From contig UQOT01000030.1 of assembly GCA_900542675.1 (NCBI GenBank), positions 1-21,928 on the forward strand: a DNA stretch of 21,928 bases, in the 5' to 3' direction. How positions within the stretch are numbered: the first letter of the stretch is position 1; each line of letters opens with the position of its first letter. The DNA is from an uncultured Eubacteriales bacterium (GTDB lineage: Bacteria > Bacillota > Clostridia > Monoglobales > Monoglobaceae). Both the position numbers and the translations under genes were made by a program. Of the stretch, positions 14,393-21,900 are shown piece after piece. The notes under the pieces were generated by a model. The model saw only the letters and a list, made by a program, of their open reading frames with translations, ran no database searches and was not told the origin of the DNA.

Positions 14393-17092
14393 TTATTTTG
14401 CCGCAGTAAGTGCGATAGTGTTTCCGCCGGAATATGTGACCCCCTTAACTATACCGTAGGTATTATTATAATTGCCTATCCACTCGCCGTTGCCTGTAAT
14501 ACTGCCGCCGTAATTTAAAGTGTATGAGCCGCTTGTCATATCGGGAGTTGATACAAATACCCACGAATACGCTTTTGACGGTACATAAGTTACTGTTTCA
14601 TTTCCGTTTGTGTCCGTAAGCTTAAACGCTTTACCTGCCGGCTGAGAGGAAAATTGGGATGAGCTCCCGGGGCGTCCGCCAATACCGCTGCCCGACGAAT
14701 TTGACGAAGTCGTAACATAATACTGTGAATTAACCGCGGTGGTCGGAGTTACAGCCATATCGGACGAGCCTGCACCTATTACGGTTCCGCCGGTTATCGT
14801 AAGCGTGTCACTGCTGCTGTCGCCTATGTCAAACACGCCGTTTCCGCCGCTTGTAGGGCCGTTTACAAGAACCGTACCGCCCGAAATAAGCCCGCTGCCG
14901 TTCGAGTCGAAGCCATCGCCCTCGGCTTCGATATAGAGCAATCCGCCTGAAATCTCAATATAACCGTAGCTTGCGGTATCCTCCTGACCCCAATTCGGCC
15001 CGCTGTGCTGTCCGCCCTGATTGCCGCCCGGAACTGCATATGCTGCCGCGGAACGTCCTGCAAACGTACTTGTGGCAGTCTGCTCACAACTTACATTCTT
15101 ATACGTCTCACTTTCAGTAATTTCTGTACTCAGCAGCCCTGCTGCGGTTGCCGGTAAATCATATGCGCTGCTTGACGGCTCATCGCCTGCGGCGTTCGCG
15201 CCGTCGTCTGACGACACAATTCTCGTTGTGCCGCCTTGTACATATATTTTTGCCGCTTCTATACCCTCGTAGCTTTTTGTAATATTAATATCTGCGTTGT
15301 CGCTTATGTATAGATAGCTGTCGCCGTGAACTCCGTCATCGCCGGTCGAGGCTGTGATATTTCCTCCTAAAATGCGGACGGTGTTGTTTGAATGAACTGC
15401 ATCGTCGTAAGTGTTAATATCAAACGTGCCGCCGCTGATGTATACAAGGTCACCCGCCTTTACGCCTTTACAGCTGTTTGCTGCCTCGGGATTACTTTCC
15501 GAAACATTCTGCGGCGCACCGCCATATGCGGTTAAGTCAAACGTGCCGCCCGAAATATTTGTTATAAACTCACCCTGTATGCAGTCCTGCTGGGAATTTA
15601 CGGTTATATCACCGTCCGTAACAGAGACGTTTCCCGTCCCGCACTGTATACCGTCCTCGCTGCATACAATATTAAGAGTACCGCCGTTTATGTCAATCTC
15701 GCCATTGATATAATCGATAATTGTCGTTCCGTCGGTATCATATATAATTTCGTTTACCTGGACGCCCTCTTCGGCTTCTGTGACTTTAATATCGCCGCCC
15801 GAAACCGTGACGTTCTTTGCCGCTTTAATTCCGTCCTCGCCTGCTGAAATGTTAATCGTTCCGCCTGTTATATTTACGCAGCCGTCGCCCTCTGCCGGCG
15901 TTTGGGTAAGCGTGGTATCTTCAAGATACGCAATACTCGAGGCGTTCGCCTTAATCGCTTCGCCCGTCGAATTTACAGTTATATCGCCGCCTGCGACGGT
16001 GAGCAGCGTGTCCGCCTGAATACCGTCGCCGTTTGATACGGTGCCGTCCGTTTCGGTCTTTGTGCCTGTTGTAATATTTATTTTACCGCCGTTTATCGTT
16101 ACAGTACCGCCTGTTACATATTCGCTCGTTGTCTCATCAAGAGACGGCGCTGTGTCGGATTTTATTCCGTCGCCGCCCGAGACGACCGTTACGGAGTTGT
16201 TTTTCTTTGTTATTTTTACAGATTCATCGCCCTTAATACCGTTATTCGCGGCATTTACGATTAAATCACAAGCGCCGATTTCGATATCGTTTTTACAGCG
16301 TATGCCGTTGCCGTATTCCGATATTGCGTAAAGCTTTCCATCGCCCTTTATCGTGAGGTCGTTTTTGCTGTAAATCGCCGTCGTGTCCTCTCCCGATGAG
16401 CTCGACTTAAACGTACTTTCATTTTCGGTCGGAACAAGCACTGCCCGACCCTTCAAGCCGTTAAAAGCATTTCCTGTGCTGCTCGTTACATTCACTCCGT
16501 CAAGATTTATCGTTACAATATCGGTTTTCGCCGCCGAATTTACCGCAATTTGTCCGTCGTACAACGTGCCTTCAATCGTGTATTCGCCTGCGGCAGTGAT
16601 TGTAACGGTTGCTCCGTCCACAGTTACGTTTGCAACACCGTCGGCGTTTATGCTGTCGCCTAAAAGATGGATTACTCCATCGCTCGGCGTTGTTGAAGCA
16701 TTCGGATCTGTTGTCTGCGTCGGTTCTGCCGCCTCTTTATAGTTATAAACCTCTGCCGCCGGCGTCATCTCATCTTTCCATATAAAGCACTTTAATTCCT
16801 GTGTGTCCTTATCAAAAGACAGCGGTTTTTCAAACGTTATTGTTCCCGTCTCATTTACATCGGCGGCTTCAACAGCCTCAAGCGCGCCGTTTTCATAAAC
16901 CGCCGCATATAATTTGTAATCGCCCGCCGTGTTTACCAAAACATCGGCAGACGTCACTATGCCGTCCTCGCTGATAACAACATCTGTAATTTCCGTCTCA
17001 TAGGCTTTCTGTGCGGAGACAAGCGTCGCCGCCGGGAATGTTATAAGCGCTGCAGCCATAAGCACGCATATTTTTCTGTAAATTCCCCTCAT
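14393..17092 (-). CDS. Large secreted Cthe_2159-type beta-helix protein
   Basis: This 899-residue exported protein has a signal peptide at 1-27 (cleavage after Val-Ser-Ala). An Ig-like module (about 31-118, with KLYAAVYENGALEAVEAADV and LKCFIWKDEMTP) resembles the C-terminal module of the pectate lyase at 783-4016. After a Thr/Pro/Ser linker (about 122-138), about 650 residues form a repetitive beta-helix: recurring GDGI, GEDGIKAAKN, ISGGTF and INGGTLNI units, as in PF14262. A Gly/Ser/Gln-rich loop lies at about 688-705 and another at about 797-821, followed by a C-terminal beta domain. The start is ATG 17092, because GGAGG is 7 nt upstream; the longer frame to 17131 overlaps the VTC stop and adds no signal-peptide sense. 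A putative acidic-polysaccharide binder or adhesin; no catalytic site was seen. Confidence 0.82.
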   Translation of the reverse strand: MRGIYRKICVLMAAALITFPAATLVSAQKAYETEITDVVISEDGIVTSADVLVNTAGDYKLYAAVYENGALEAVEAADVNETGTITFEKPLSFDKDTQELKCFIWKDEMTPAAEVYNYKEAAEPTQTTDPNASTTPSDGVIHLLGDSINADGVANVTVDGATVTITAAGEYTIEGTLYDGQIAVNSAAKTDIVTINLDGVNVTSSTGNAFNGLKGRAVLVPTENESTFKSSSSGEDTTAIYSKNDLTIKGDGKLYAISEYGNGIRCKNDIEIGACDLIVNAANNGIKGDESVKITKKNNSVTVVSGGDGIKSDTAPSLDETTSEYVTGGTVTINGGKINITTGTKTETDGTVSNGDGIQADTLLTVAGGDITVNSTGEAIKANASSIAYLEDTTLTQTPAEGDGCVNITGGTINISAGEDGIKAAKNVTVSGGDIKVTEAEEGVQVNEIIYDTDGTTIIDYINGEIDINGGTLNIVCSEDGIQCGTGNVSVTDGDITVNSQQDCIQGEFITNISGGTFDLTAYGGAPQNVSESNPEAANSCKGVKAGDLVYISGGTFDINTYDDAVHSNNTVRILGGNITASTGDDGVHGDSYLYISDNADINITKSYEGIEAAKIYVQGGTTRIVSSDDGANAAGDEPSSSAYDLPATAAGLLSTEITESETYKNVSCEQTATSTFAGRSAAAYAVPGGNQGGQHSGPNWGQEDTASYGYIEISGGLLYIEAEGDGFDSNGSGLISGGTVLVNGPTSGGNGVFDIGDSSSDTLTITGGTVIGAGSSDMAVTPTTAVNSQYYVTTSSNSSGSGIGGRPGSSSQFSSQPAGKAFKLTDTNGNETVTYVPSKAYSWVFVSTPDMTSGSYTLNYGGSITGNGEWIGNYNNTYGIVKGVTYSGGNTIALTAAK

Positions 17093-17130
17093 AATAATAC
17101 CTCCAAATTCATCTGTATTTTTGCTTATCA

Positions 17131-17838
17131 TTATCCTACAAGACGTTTGTATTCTGTGCCGTACTTTGAGAAGCTGCGGCGTTTTATGCCATACTCGGTG
17201 AGTGCGCGGGTCAGCCAGAGCGGAACGGCGCGGGCGGTTTTTATCTCCATAAGGTGCATATTATCGCTCAGAAGCTTTTCGCCGTAGTCGCCGCTTTCAA
17301 GCTGAACGTCGTATCGCCGCGAGCGTATGTTGCAGTCGAACGAAATACGAAGGTCCGGATTGCCCTTTTCAAAATACGCAATCCTGTCATAAGCAAGATA
17401 GAGCTTGGGGCTTAAGTCGTATGTGTTTAAAAAGTACGCAATTTCGTCAACTACCTGCTTGTTCATATAGTCCTTAATCTCGGGCTCCTCGCCTGTGCGC
17501 GTAAAGTCGTATGCCTCGCCGAGCTCTAAGGTTGTGCGTCGTTTGTTGACGATGCCGCGGTACTTCTTTTTAACCTCGAGATATACCTTATCGCTCATCT
17601 GCGGCACACCGTACGCCCGCAGGCGAAGTTTTTCTTTGTATATCGGTTTTGACAGCGACTTGCGTATCAAGTAGTCATCATCGGTGTCGTAGTATATGTT
17701 TGCTATTGTGTACGGCTCGTGATTTTGGTTGTGCACGTCAAGCTCCATATGCTCATCCATAACGGCAAGCATTTTTTTATACGTTTCACGGTCGAGCAAG
17801 TATTTATGCTCATATCTGTTAAATACTTCAATTGCCAT
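17131..17838 (-). CDS. VTC-domain triphosphate-tunnel protein, polyphosphate polymerase-like
   Basis: This 235-residue protein covers one complete VTC domain (PF09359), the tunnel fold that in yeast Vtc4 makes polyphosphate from ATP. Tunnel residues are in place: RYEHKYLL (8-15), YKEKLRLRAYG (67-77), YLEVKKKYRG (86-95), LAYDRIAY (148-155), LMEIKT (196-201) and SFSKYGTEYKR (222-232). The basic and acidic residues lining the tunnel (Glu10, Lys12, Arg72, Arg74, Glu88, Lys90, Arg152, Glu198, Lys225) are all present, so catalysis looks intact. It has no signal peptide and no membrane segment, so it is cytosolic and may dock on the DUF4956 protein. GAGGTG lies 7 nt before ATG 17838. It starts 11 nt after the MBL gene and ends 38 nt before the beta-helix gene. 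Polyphosphate synthesis is inferred; other NTP-dependent chemistry is possible. Confidence 0.9.
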   Translation of the reverse strand: MAIEVFNRYEHKYLLDRETYKKMLAVMDEHMELDVHNQNHEPYTIANIYYDTDDDYLIRKSLSKPIYKEKLRLRAYGVPQMSDKVYLEVKKKYRGIVNKRRTTLELGEAYDFTRTGEEPEIKDYMNKQVVDEIAYFLNTYDLSPKLYLAYDRIAYFEKGNPDLRISFDCNIRSRRYDVQLESGDYGEKLLSDNMHLMEIKTARAVPLWLTRALTEYGIKRRSFSKYGTEYKRLVG

Positions 17839-17849
17839 TTTGTTTCACC

Positions 17850-18698
17850 TCATTGCTGTGTTATTTCTATACTTTTGCCGTCGCTTACGGCTGTAACCGT
17901 TCCGTCCTCGGTCAGATAAACCTTACTGCCGATGCCCGAGAGTACCTCAAGAGTTTCACTGTCCGGCGGGTTCTTTTTGCTGCACGTTATGACTGCCGTA
18001 TCAGAATTGACGCGCTTTAAAAATGCCTCGGTATTTTTGTTGTACTTCCCGTGATGCGGAACTTTTAAGAAGCTGTGCTCAAGATTTAGCTGTGAAGATA
18101 ATTCGCTCAGCCGTTCTTCTTCGGCGTCGCCCGCGAACAAAAATTTGTTATCTCCGTGCGTCACGCTGACGACAAGCGAAAAGTCATTGTCGCCCTCTTT
18201 ATAGTACGTTTTTTGCGGCGGATACACCTCAAACAGCGTATCTGAGAGCGTAAACCGTGTAATCTCGTCAAGCTCGGTCGGAGTAATGTTTTTATCACGC
18301 GCTGCAGCGATGTAGTCTAAGTATTCTTGGTTTGTGCCCTCGTATTTCGGCGTTATGATACTTTCAACTTCAATGCTTCTCAGTATCTCTGCCGCACCGC
18401 CTACGTGGTCTTTGTCAAAGTGGGTGATAATCAAACAGTCCAGGCGGTCTATGCCGCTTGCCTTTAGGTGTTCAAGCACGTTGTCGCCGTCCTTGGTCTC
18501 GCCGCAGTCAATAAGCGCTGCATTGTCGCCCGAACGCAGTACAATCGCGTCCGCCTTGCCAATGTCAAGTACCTGTGCGTAAAATTCACCTGTAACTTCG
18601 GGTGCTTCAATAATCTCCGACTGTCTGCTTCCGCAGCTGCAAAGCGATAATAAAAGAACTGCCGCTGTGATAAGCGCCGCAAGTTTATAAATTTTCAT
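17850..18698 (-). CDS. ComEC-like metallo-beta-lactamase-fold lipoprotein
   Basis: This 282-residue protein has a lipoprotein-type leader (hydrophobic 8-19, then LCSCGS at 19-24), so it is probably anchored outside the cell. The rest is one metallo-beta-lactamase domain like the hydrolase domain of ComEC/Rec2: VLDIGKADAIVL (43-54), IDCGETKDGDNV (63-74), the metal motif THFDKDHVGG (92-101), LFAGDAEEE (187-195, Asp191) and VPHHGKYN (213-220). The ComEC membrane pore is absent. Metal-dependent phosphodiesterase or nuclease activity is likely, but the substrate is unknown. The start is ATG 18698, 5 nt after AAAGGGGTG; a TTG one codon earlier is too close to the SD. It is the first gene of the operon with VTC, DUF4956 and the beta-helix proteins. 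Whether its substrate is DNA or a phosphate polymer cannot be told. Confidence 0.87.
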   Translation of the reverse strand: MKIYKLAALITAAVLLLSLCSCGSRQSEIIEAPEVTGEFYAQVLDIGKADAIVLRSGDNAALIDCGETKDGDNVLEHLKASGIDRLDCLIITHFDKDHVGGAAEILRSIEVESIITPKYEGTNQEYLDYIAAARDKNITPTELDEITRFTLSDTLFEVYPPQKTYYKEGDNDFSLVVSVTHGDNKFLFAGDAEEERLSELSSQLNLEHSFLKVPHHGKYNKNTEAFLKRVNSDTAVITCSKKNPPDSETLEVLSGIGSKVYLTEDGTVTAVSDGKSIEITQQ

Positions 18699-18765
18699 CA
18701 AATCACCCCTTTCCTGTCTTTATGAGCCTATAATAAACCTCAATTCTTAAAATAAACTTAAAATC

Positions 18766-18771
18766 ATTATA
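18766..18771 (-). promoter_or_regulatory. Possible -10 box of the VTC/beta-helix operon
   Basis: A perfect TATAAT occurs on the minus strand (complement of ATTATA, 18766-18771), about 68 nt before ATG 18698. No good -35 box is found at 16-18 nt, where the DNA is only A/T-rich. An alternative TATTAT lies nearer the gene (about 18729-18734). One promoter in this divergent region is expected because no gene precedes the operon, but its exact position is uncertain. Confidence 0.35.
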
Positions 18772-18793
18772 TTTTTTGCAAAAATTTTTTGTA

Positions 18794-18822
18794 TTGACAA
18801 ATTATGTCGGATATGCTATGAT
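18794..18822 (+). promoter_or_regulatory. Promoter of thiW
   Basis: A consensus -35 box TTGACA (18794-18799) and -10 box TATGAT (18817-18822) have a 17-nt spacer. Transcription would start near 18829, about 76 nt before the thiW ATG, placing the following hairpin within the leader. Confidence 0.8.
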
Positions 18823-18839
18823 AGGCTTAACAAAATAAA

Positions 18840-18870
18840 GGGGTACACCACTCGGGGTGTATCCCTTTTT
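18840..18870 (+). terminator. Hairpin with U-run in the thiW leader, possible attenuator
   Basis: A 10-bp stem, GGGGTACACC (18840-18849) with GGTGTATCCC (18856-18865, one G-U pair), has loop ACTCGG and is followed by TTTTT (18866-18870), the exact form of an intrinsic terminator. The A-rich left flank (18831-18839) could also pair with the U-run. It lies between the promoter and thiW, so it should attenuate transcription unless an antiterminator forms. The direct repeat TTAACAAA flanks it (18827-18834 and 18877-18884). The leader is too short for a TPP riboswitch and shows no TPP-aptamer signature. Confidence 0.7.
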
Positions 18871-18904
18871 GTGTCTTTAACAAATTTCAAGGAGGTACTA
18901 TGTT

Positions 18905-19393
18905 ATGAAAAAGACAGTAACAAAAAAATTGGCGCTCGCGGGACTGCTTATTGCTGTGGCGGTTGTATGCTCACCGTTTTCAATTCCGGTTGGAGCATCA
19001 CGCTGCTTCCCGGTTCAGCACTTTGTAAATGTTTTATCGGCAGTGGTTTTAGGTCCGTTCTACGGTGTGGTTATGGCGTTTATTACGTCCTGCATACGCG
19101 TTGCGGTTGGTACCGGAACGCTTCTTGCGTTCCCCGGAAGTATGCTCGGTGCGCTGATGTGCGGGCTTGTATTTAAGTGTTCAAAAAATATCCCGCTCAC
19201 TTGCGTGGGCGAGTTGTTCGGCACGTCGGTTTTGGGCGGACTCGCCGCGTATCCGATTGCGGTATTTTTAATGGGCAAATCTGCGGCAATGTACGCGTAC
19301 ATACTCCCGTTCTTCGTAAGCTCCGCCGGCGGCACAATAATCGCCGCAGTTCTGCTCTTTGCCCTCAAAAAGACCGGAGTGCTGGATAAATAA
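18905..19393 (+). CDS. thiW: ThiW-family ECF transporter S-component (thiamine precursor uptake)
   Basis: This 162-residue membrane protein has the ThiW length and about five hydrophobic segments (roughly 9-24, 40-63, 66-90, 103-122, 129-157). The family hallmark Pro-Val-Gly-Ala-Ser-Arg-Cys-Phe-Pro-Val-Gln-His (28-39) and GTGTLLAFPGSMLGALMCGL (74-93) identify the S-component ThiW (PF09512), believed to bring in the thiazole moiety of thiamine together with a shared energizing EcfAA'T module, which is not in this window. The start is ATG 18905, 9 nt after AAGGAGG (18889-18895). An ATG at 18900 gives only Met-Leu-stop, overlapping the true start. It stands alone, with a promoter and a hairpin in its leader; other thiamine genes are not adjacent. 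Confidence 0.9.
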   Translation: MKKTVTKKLALAGLLIAVAVVCSPFSIPVGASRCFPVQHFVNVLSAVVLGPFYGVVMAFITSCIRVAVGTGTLLAFPGSMLGALMCGLVFKCSKNIPLTCVGELFGTSVLGGLAAYPIAVFLMGKSAAMYAYILPFFVSSAGGTIIAAVLLFALKKTGVLDK

Positions 19394-19397
19394 ATCA

Positions 19398-19426
19398 TTG
19401 ATTACAGGGAATACTTGTGTTATAAT
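19398..19426 (+). promoter_or_regulatory. Promoter of the phosphofructokinase gene
   Basis: The -35 box TTGATT (19398-19403) and a perfect -10 box TATAAT (19421-19426) have 17 nt between them. It begins right after the thiW stop, with no terminator in between, so the kinase can be made from its own promoter and possibly from thiW read-through. An AGAGGT SD (19451-19456) sits 8 nt before ATG 19465. Confidence 0.8.
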
Positions 19427-19464
19427 ATATAAATAAGTACACAAACAAAAAGAGGTAATCAAAT

Positions 19465-20544
19465 ATGAAAAGAGTGGGAATTCTAACGAGCGGCGGAGAC
19501 TGCCAGGGACTTAACTCCGCCATTCGTAGTGTGGCAAAGGCGCTTTATGAGCGTTTTGGTGAGAATGTTGAAATTTACGGTATTAAGGACGGGTACTTTG
19601 GGCTTATCGAGGGTGAGTACAAGAAGATGATGCCGAAGGATTTCTCGGGCATATTAAATATAGGCGGAACCATACTCGGTACATCGCGCCAGCCTTTTAA
19701 GCGTATGCGTGAAGCGGATGAGAATAACGTCACCAAGGTCGAGAAGATGAAAAAGACCTATAAGAATATGAAGCTTGACTGCCTTGTGGTGCTGGGCGGG
19801 AACGGAACGCACAAGACTGCAAATCTTTTAAGCGAGGAAGGGCTTAACGTAATCGGACTGCCAAAGACGATTGACAATGACCTCTGGGGCACCGATATGA
19901 CGTTCGGTTTTCACAGTGCGCTTAATGTCGCGACCGACGTTATCGACAGGATACACTCCACGGCTACCTCGCACGGCAGAGTGTTTATAGTTGAAGTTAT
20001 GGGACACAAGGTCGGGTGGCTGACGCTTTATGCCGGACTTGCGGGCGGAGCGGATGTTATTTTGCTTCCTGAAATTCCGTATAATATCGACAGCGTTGTT
20101 GACCTCTTAAAAAAGCGTGAAGCGATAGGTAAGAACTTTTCGATTATCGCGGTCGCTGAGGGCGCGCTATCGTGCGAGGAGGCGAAGATGAAGAAGAAGG
20201 AGTTCAAAGCCCACCGCGCTGCAATGACACATTCGTCAATCGCATATCGTGTCGCAGACGAGATTTTTGAAAAGACAGGTAATACGGAAATCCGCGTTTG
20301 CGTTCCGGGTCACTTCCAAAGAGGCGGCAGTCCGTGTCCGTATGACCGAGTATTCACAACCCGTCTCGGTACAAGCGCCGCAAAGCTTATCTATGAGGAA
20401 AAGTACGGCTATATGGTAGCTCTTCGCAATAACCAAATCGTACCCGTGCCGCTTAAAGAAGTTGCGGGCAAATTAAAGTGTGTAGAGCCTGACTCCAACG
20501 AAATCATCACCGGACGCGAGCTCGGCATTTGCTTCGGAGACTGA
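19465..20544 (+). CDS. pfk: 6-phosphofructokinase, donor type ambiguous (ATP or PPi)
   Basis: This 359-residue cytosolic glycolytic enzyme phosphorylates fructose 6-phosphate to the 1,6-bisphosphate. It has the standard PFK layout: TSGGDCQGLN (8-17), GGTILGTSR (67-75), GGNGTHKTAN (111-120), PKTIDND (133-139, catalytic Asp137), EVMGHKVGWL (177-186), LPEIPY (201-206), AEGA and PGHFQRGGSPCPYDR near 287-301. The donor-deciding positions matching E. coli Gly104 and Gly124 are Gly114 and Lys134: Gly suggests ATP, Lys suggests PPi. This mix is typical of the mixed-substrate group common in clostridia, so the phosphate donor cannot be called. The Asp that precedes Gly104 in E. coli (Asp103) is Asn113 here. 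It is longer than the 320-residue bacterial ATP enzyme, as expected for the group. It converges with the M50 protease gene, 26 nt apart. Confidence 0.93.
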   Translation: MKRVGILTSGGDCQGLNSAIRSVAKALYERFGENVEIYGIKDGYFGLIEGEYKKMMPKDFSGILNIGGTILGTSRQPFKRMREADENNVTKVEKMKKTYKNMKLDCLVVLGGNGTHKTANLLSEEGLNVIGLPKTIDNDLWGTDMTFGFHSALNVATDVIDRIHSTATSHGRVFIVEVMGHKVGWLTLYAGLAGGADVILLPEIPYNIDSVVDLLKKREAIGKNFSIIAVAEGALSCEEAKMKKKEFKAHRAAMTHSSIAYRVADEIFEKTGNTEIRVCVPGHFQRGGSPCPYDRVFTTRLGTSAAKLIYEEKYGYMVALRNNQIVPVPLKEVAGKLKCVEPDSNEIITGRELGICFGD

Positions 20545-20570
20545 AATAAGAGATAAGGTTTGTTTTCGGG

Positions 20571-21446
20571 CTACCGTATATCCATGAAGCGTGAGCGGAT
20601 GCTTTGGTTTATCAAGGTTGCAAGGACACGGCTTTCGGTAACGGATTTGGTTAGTCTGCCGTTGCTGTCTATTACGTCGATAATGTAGTACTTGTGGCTT
20701 GACAGCAGGCGCAGGAGACTGCGCGCGGGTTCGTTTTCATCGGCTGCAATGTGCTCAGCGCGGCAAAGACCTAAATCTTTCAGTTTGTTTTTGTGATAAA
20801 GTATCTCTCTGAGCGATATCAGGGAGATATTTTTTTGCTCTGCGGCAAGACTGCCGAGCAGGAACACGCCGATTAAAATCAATGAAAAATTAAAGTCGCT
20901 TGTCACAAGCAAAGCGACTGCAATAAGCAGCAGAGCCGCAATGACAATACGGCTCGTTTTAAGCGTGATGTTGTATGCGCGGATTGCGCCCATACGCATA
21001 GAGAGAGCTGCTTTAAAAATCCGTCCGCCGTCGAGCGGAAGAGCGGGCAGCAGATTGAGCGCCATAAGTGAGAGGTTGATGTTGCGCGCGTATTCGATAT
21101 ATTCGTAATAATGCCGATACTGCATAAGATACGGCGCGGCAAAATTAAGCGCAAGCGCAAGAACACCGCTCATTATCGGGCCTGCGGCGGCGACAGATGT
21201 TTCAAATGCCGGGTTCTTAATGAAATCCACACCAAGTCTGCCGCAAATACCAAACGGCAGAATTTCAATTCGGGAAACGGGAATTTTCAGCTTCCGCGCC
21301 GCGAAAATGTGGGTCAGCTCGTGCAGCATTGCCGAGCCGTACGCGATTAAAAACAGGCTTAAATACCCGCCGAAAAACGCCGCGGCGAGCAGCAGAACAA
21401 ACAGCGGGCTTATCCATAATCTTTTCAGTTTAATAAAGAGTTTCAT
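20571..21446 (-). CDS. spoIVFB: SpoIVFB-like M50 intramembrane metalloprotease
   Basis: This 291-residue multi-pass membrane protein is a site-2 protease (PF02163). The zinc motif HELTH is at 42-46 in an early membrane helix, and the second motif NLLPALPLDGGR (131-142, third ligand Asp139) is in a later one. Further membrane segments are at about 11-38, 80-100 and 166-205. The C-terminal part (about 218-291) resembles the CBS domain of SpoIVFB (KYYIIDVIDSNGRLTKSVTE). In sporulating Firmicutes this enzyme cuts pro-sigma-K in the mother cell; pro-sigma-K is not visible here. It sits 15 nt after a small SpoIVFA-like gene, the order seen with spoIVFA-spoIVFB, which supports the sporulation reading over a general M50 protease. 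Confidence 0.87.
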   Translation of the reverse strand: MKLFIKLKRLWISPLFVLLLAAAFFGGYLSLFLIAYGSAMLHELTHIFAARKLKIPVSRIEILPFGICGRLGVDFIKNPAFETSVAAAGPIMSGVLALALNFAAPYLMQYRHYYEYIEYARNINLSLMALNLLPALPLDGGRIFKAALSMRMGAIRAYNITLKTSRIVIAALLLIAVALLVTSDFNFSLILIGVFLLGSLAAEQKNISLISLREILYHKNKLKDLGLCRAEHIAADENEPARSLLRLLSSHKYYIIDVIDSNGRLTKSVTESRVLATLINQSIRSRFMDIR

Positions 21447-21461
21447 ATTTAATCAATAATC

Positions 21462-21752
21462 TCACATTCCGAAATTGAAAATGTCTCTGAGAAACGATGC
21501 CGCACCGCTGAACCACGAAAAAATTACATTAAGAGCGGCGCCGAAGTCAAATTCCCACCTGACCGCCCGCGCAAGAGCGCTTAAACAGTTTTTGCCGAAA
21601 TTAAAACCCGATTTATTGATTAGCACGCATAAAACTATAATTATCGCGACTGCAGCGCACTGCTTTAAAAAAAGCATTCCTCGTCCCGAACGCTTAGGCT
21701 CTGCTTCGGCGCTTTCTCTGAGCCGCCTCGCGCTTGTTGAGTATTTTTCCAT
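21462..21752 (-). CDS. Short single-pass membrane protein, SpoIVFA-like without peptidase domain
   Basis: This 96-residue protein has a charged cytosolic N-terminus (about 1-24, rich in Arg and Glu), one membrane helix (about 28-45, FLKQCAAVAIIIVLCVLI) and a short external part with a WEFDFG motif (66-71). Position before spoIVFB, and the basic tail plus single helix plus DFG-containing tail, match the N-terminal third of SpoIVFA/M23-type proteins that hold SpoIVFB in the membrane. The LytM/M23 peptidase domain that usually follows is absent: the frame ends at TGA/TAA-type stop 21462 with no downstream relic. AGAGGG lies 7 nt before ATG 21752. Identity is by context; sequence similarity is weak. 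Confidence 0.6.
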   Translation of the reverse strand: MEKYSTSARRLRESAEAEPKRSGRGMLFLKQCAAVAIIIVLCVLINKSGFNFGKNCLSALARAVRWEFDFGAALNVIFSWFSGAASFLRDIFNFGM

Positions 21753-21870
21753 AAAGCATCCCTCTTGAACTTTAGTTATAATTAAGTATATTTATGCAAA
21801 AAATAAATATGCCCAAAAGCGAACAGCTTTGCAGGTGATAGATTAAAATGCCAAATTTTCAAAAAAGGTA

Positions 21871-21900
21871 TTGACAAAAACAAAAAAATTATGGTATAAT
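21871..21900 (+). promoter_or_regulatory. Strong outward promoter at the right edge
   Basis: A consensus TTGACA (21871-21876) and a consensus TATAAT (21895-21900) have an 18-nt A-rich spacer. Transcription would start near 21907 and run out of the window. The gene it drives is not visible. The space from 21753 to 21870 contains no other gene and must also hold the minus-strand promoter for the 21752 gene, which I could not place. Confidence 0.8.

Noticed and set aside
18829..18904. TPP riboswitch before thiW
   Set aside because: Expected from family knowledge, but the leader is too short and lacks the conserved TPP aptamer segments.
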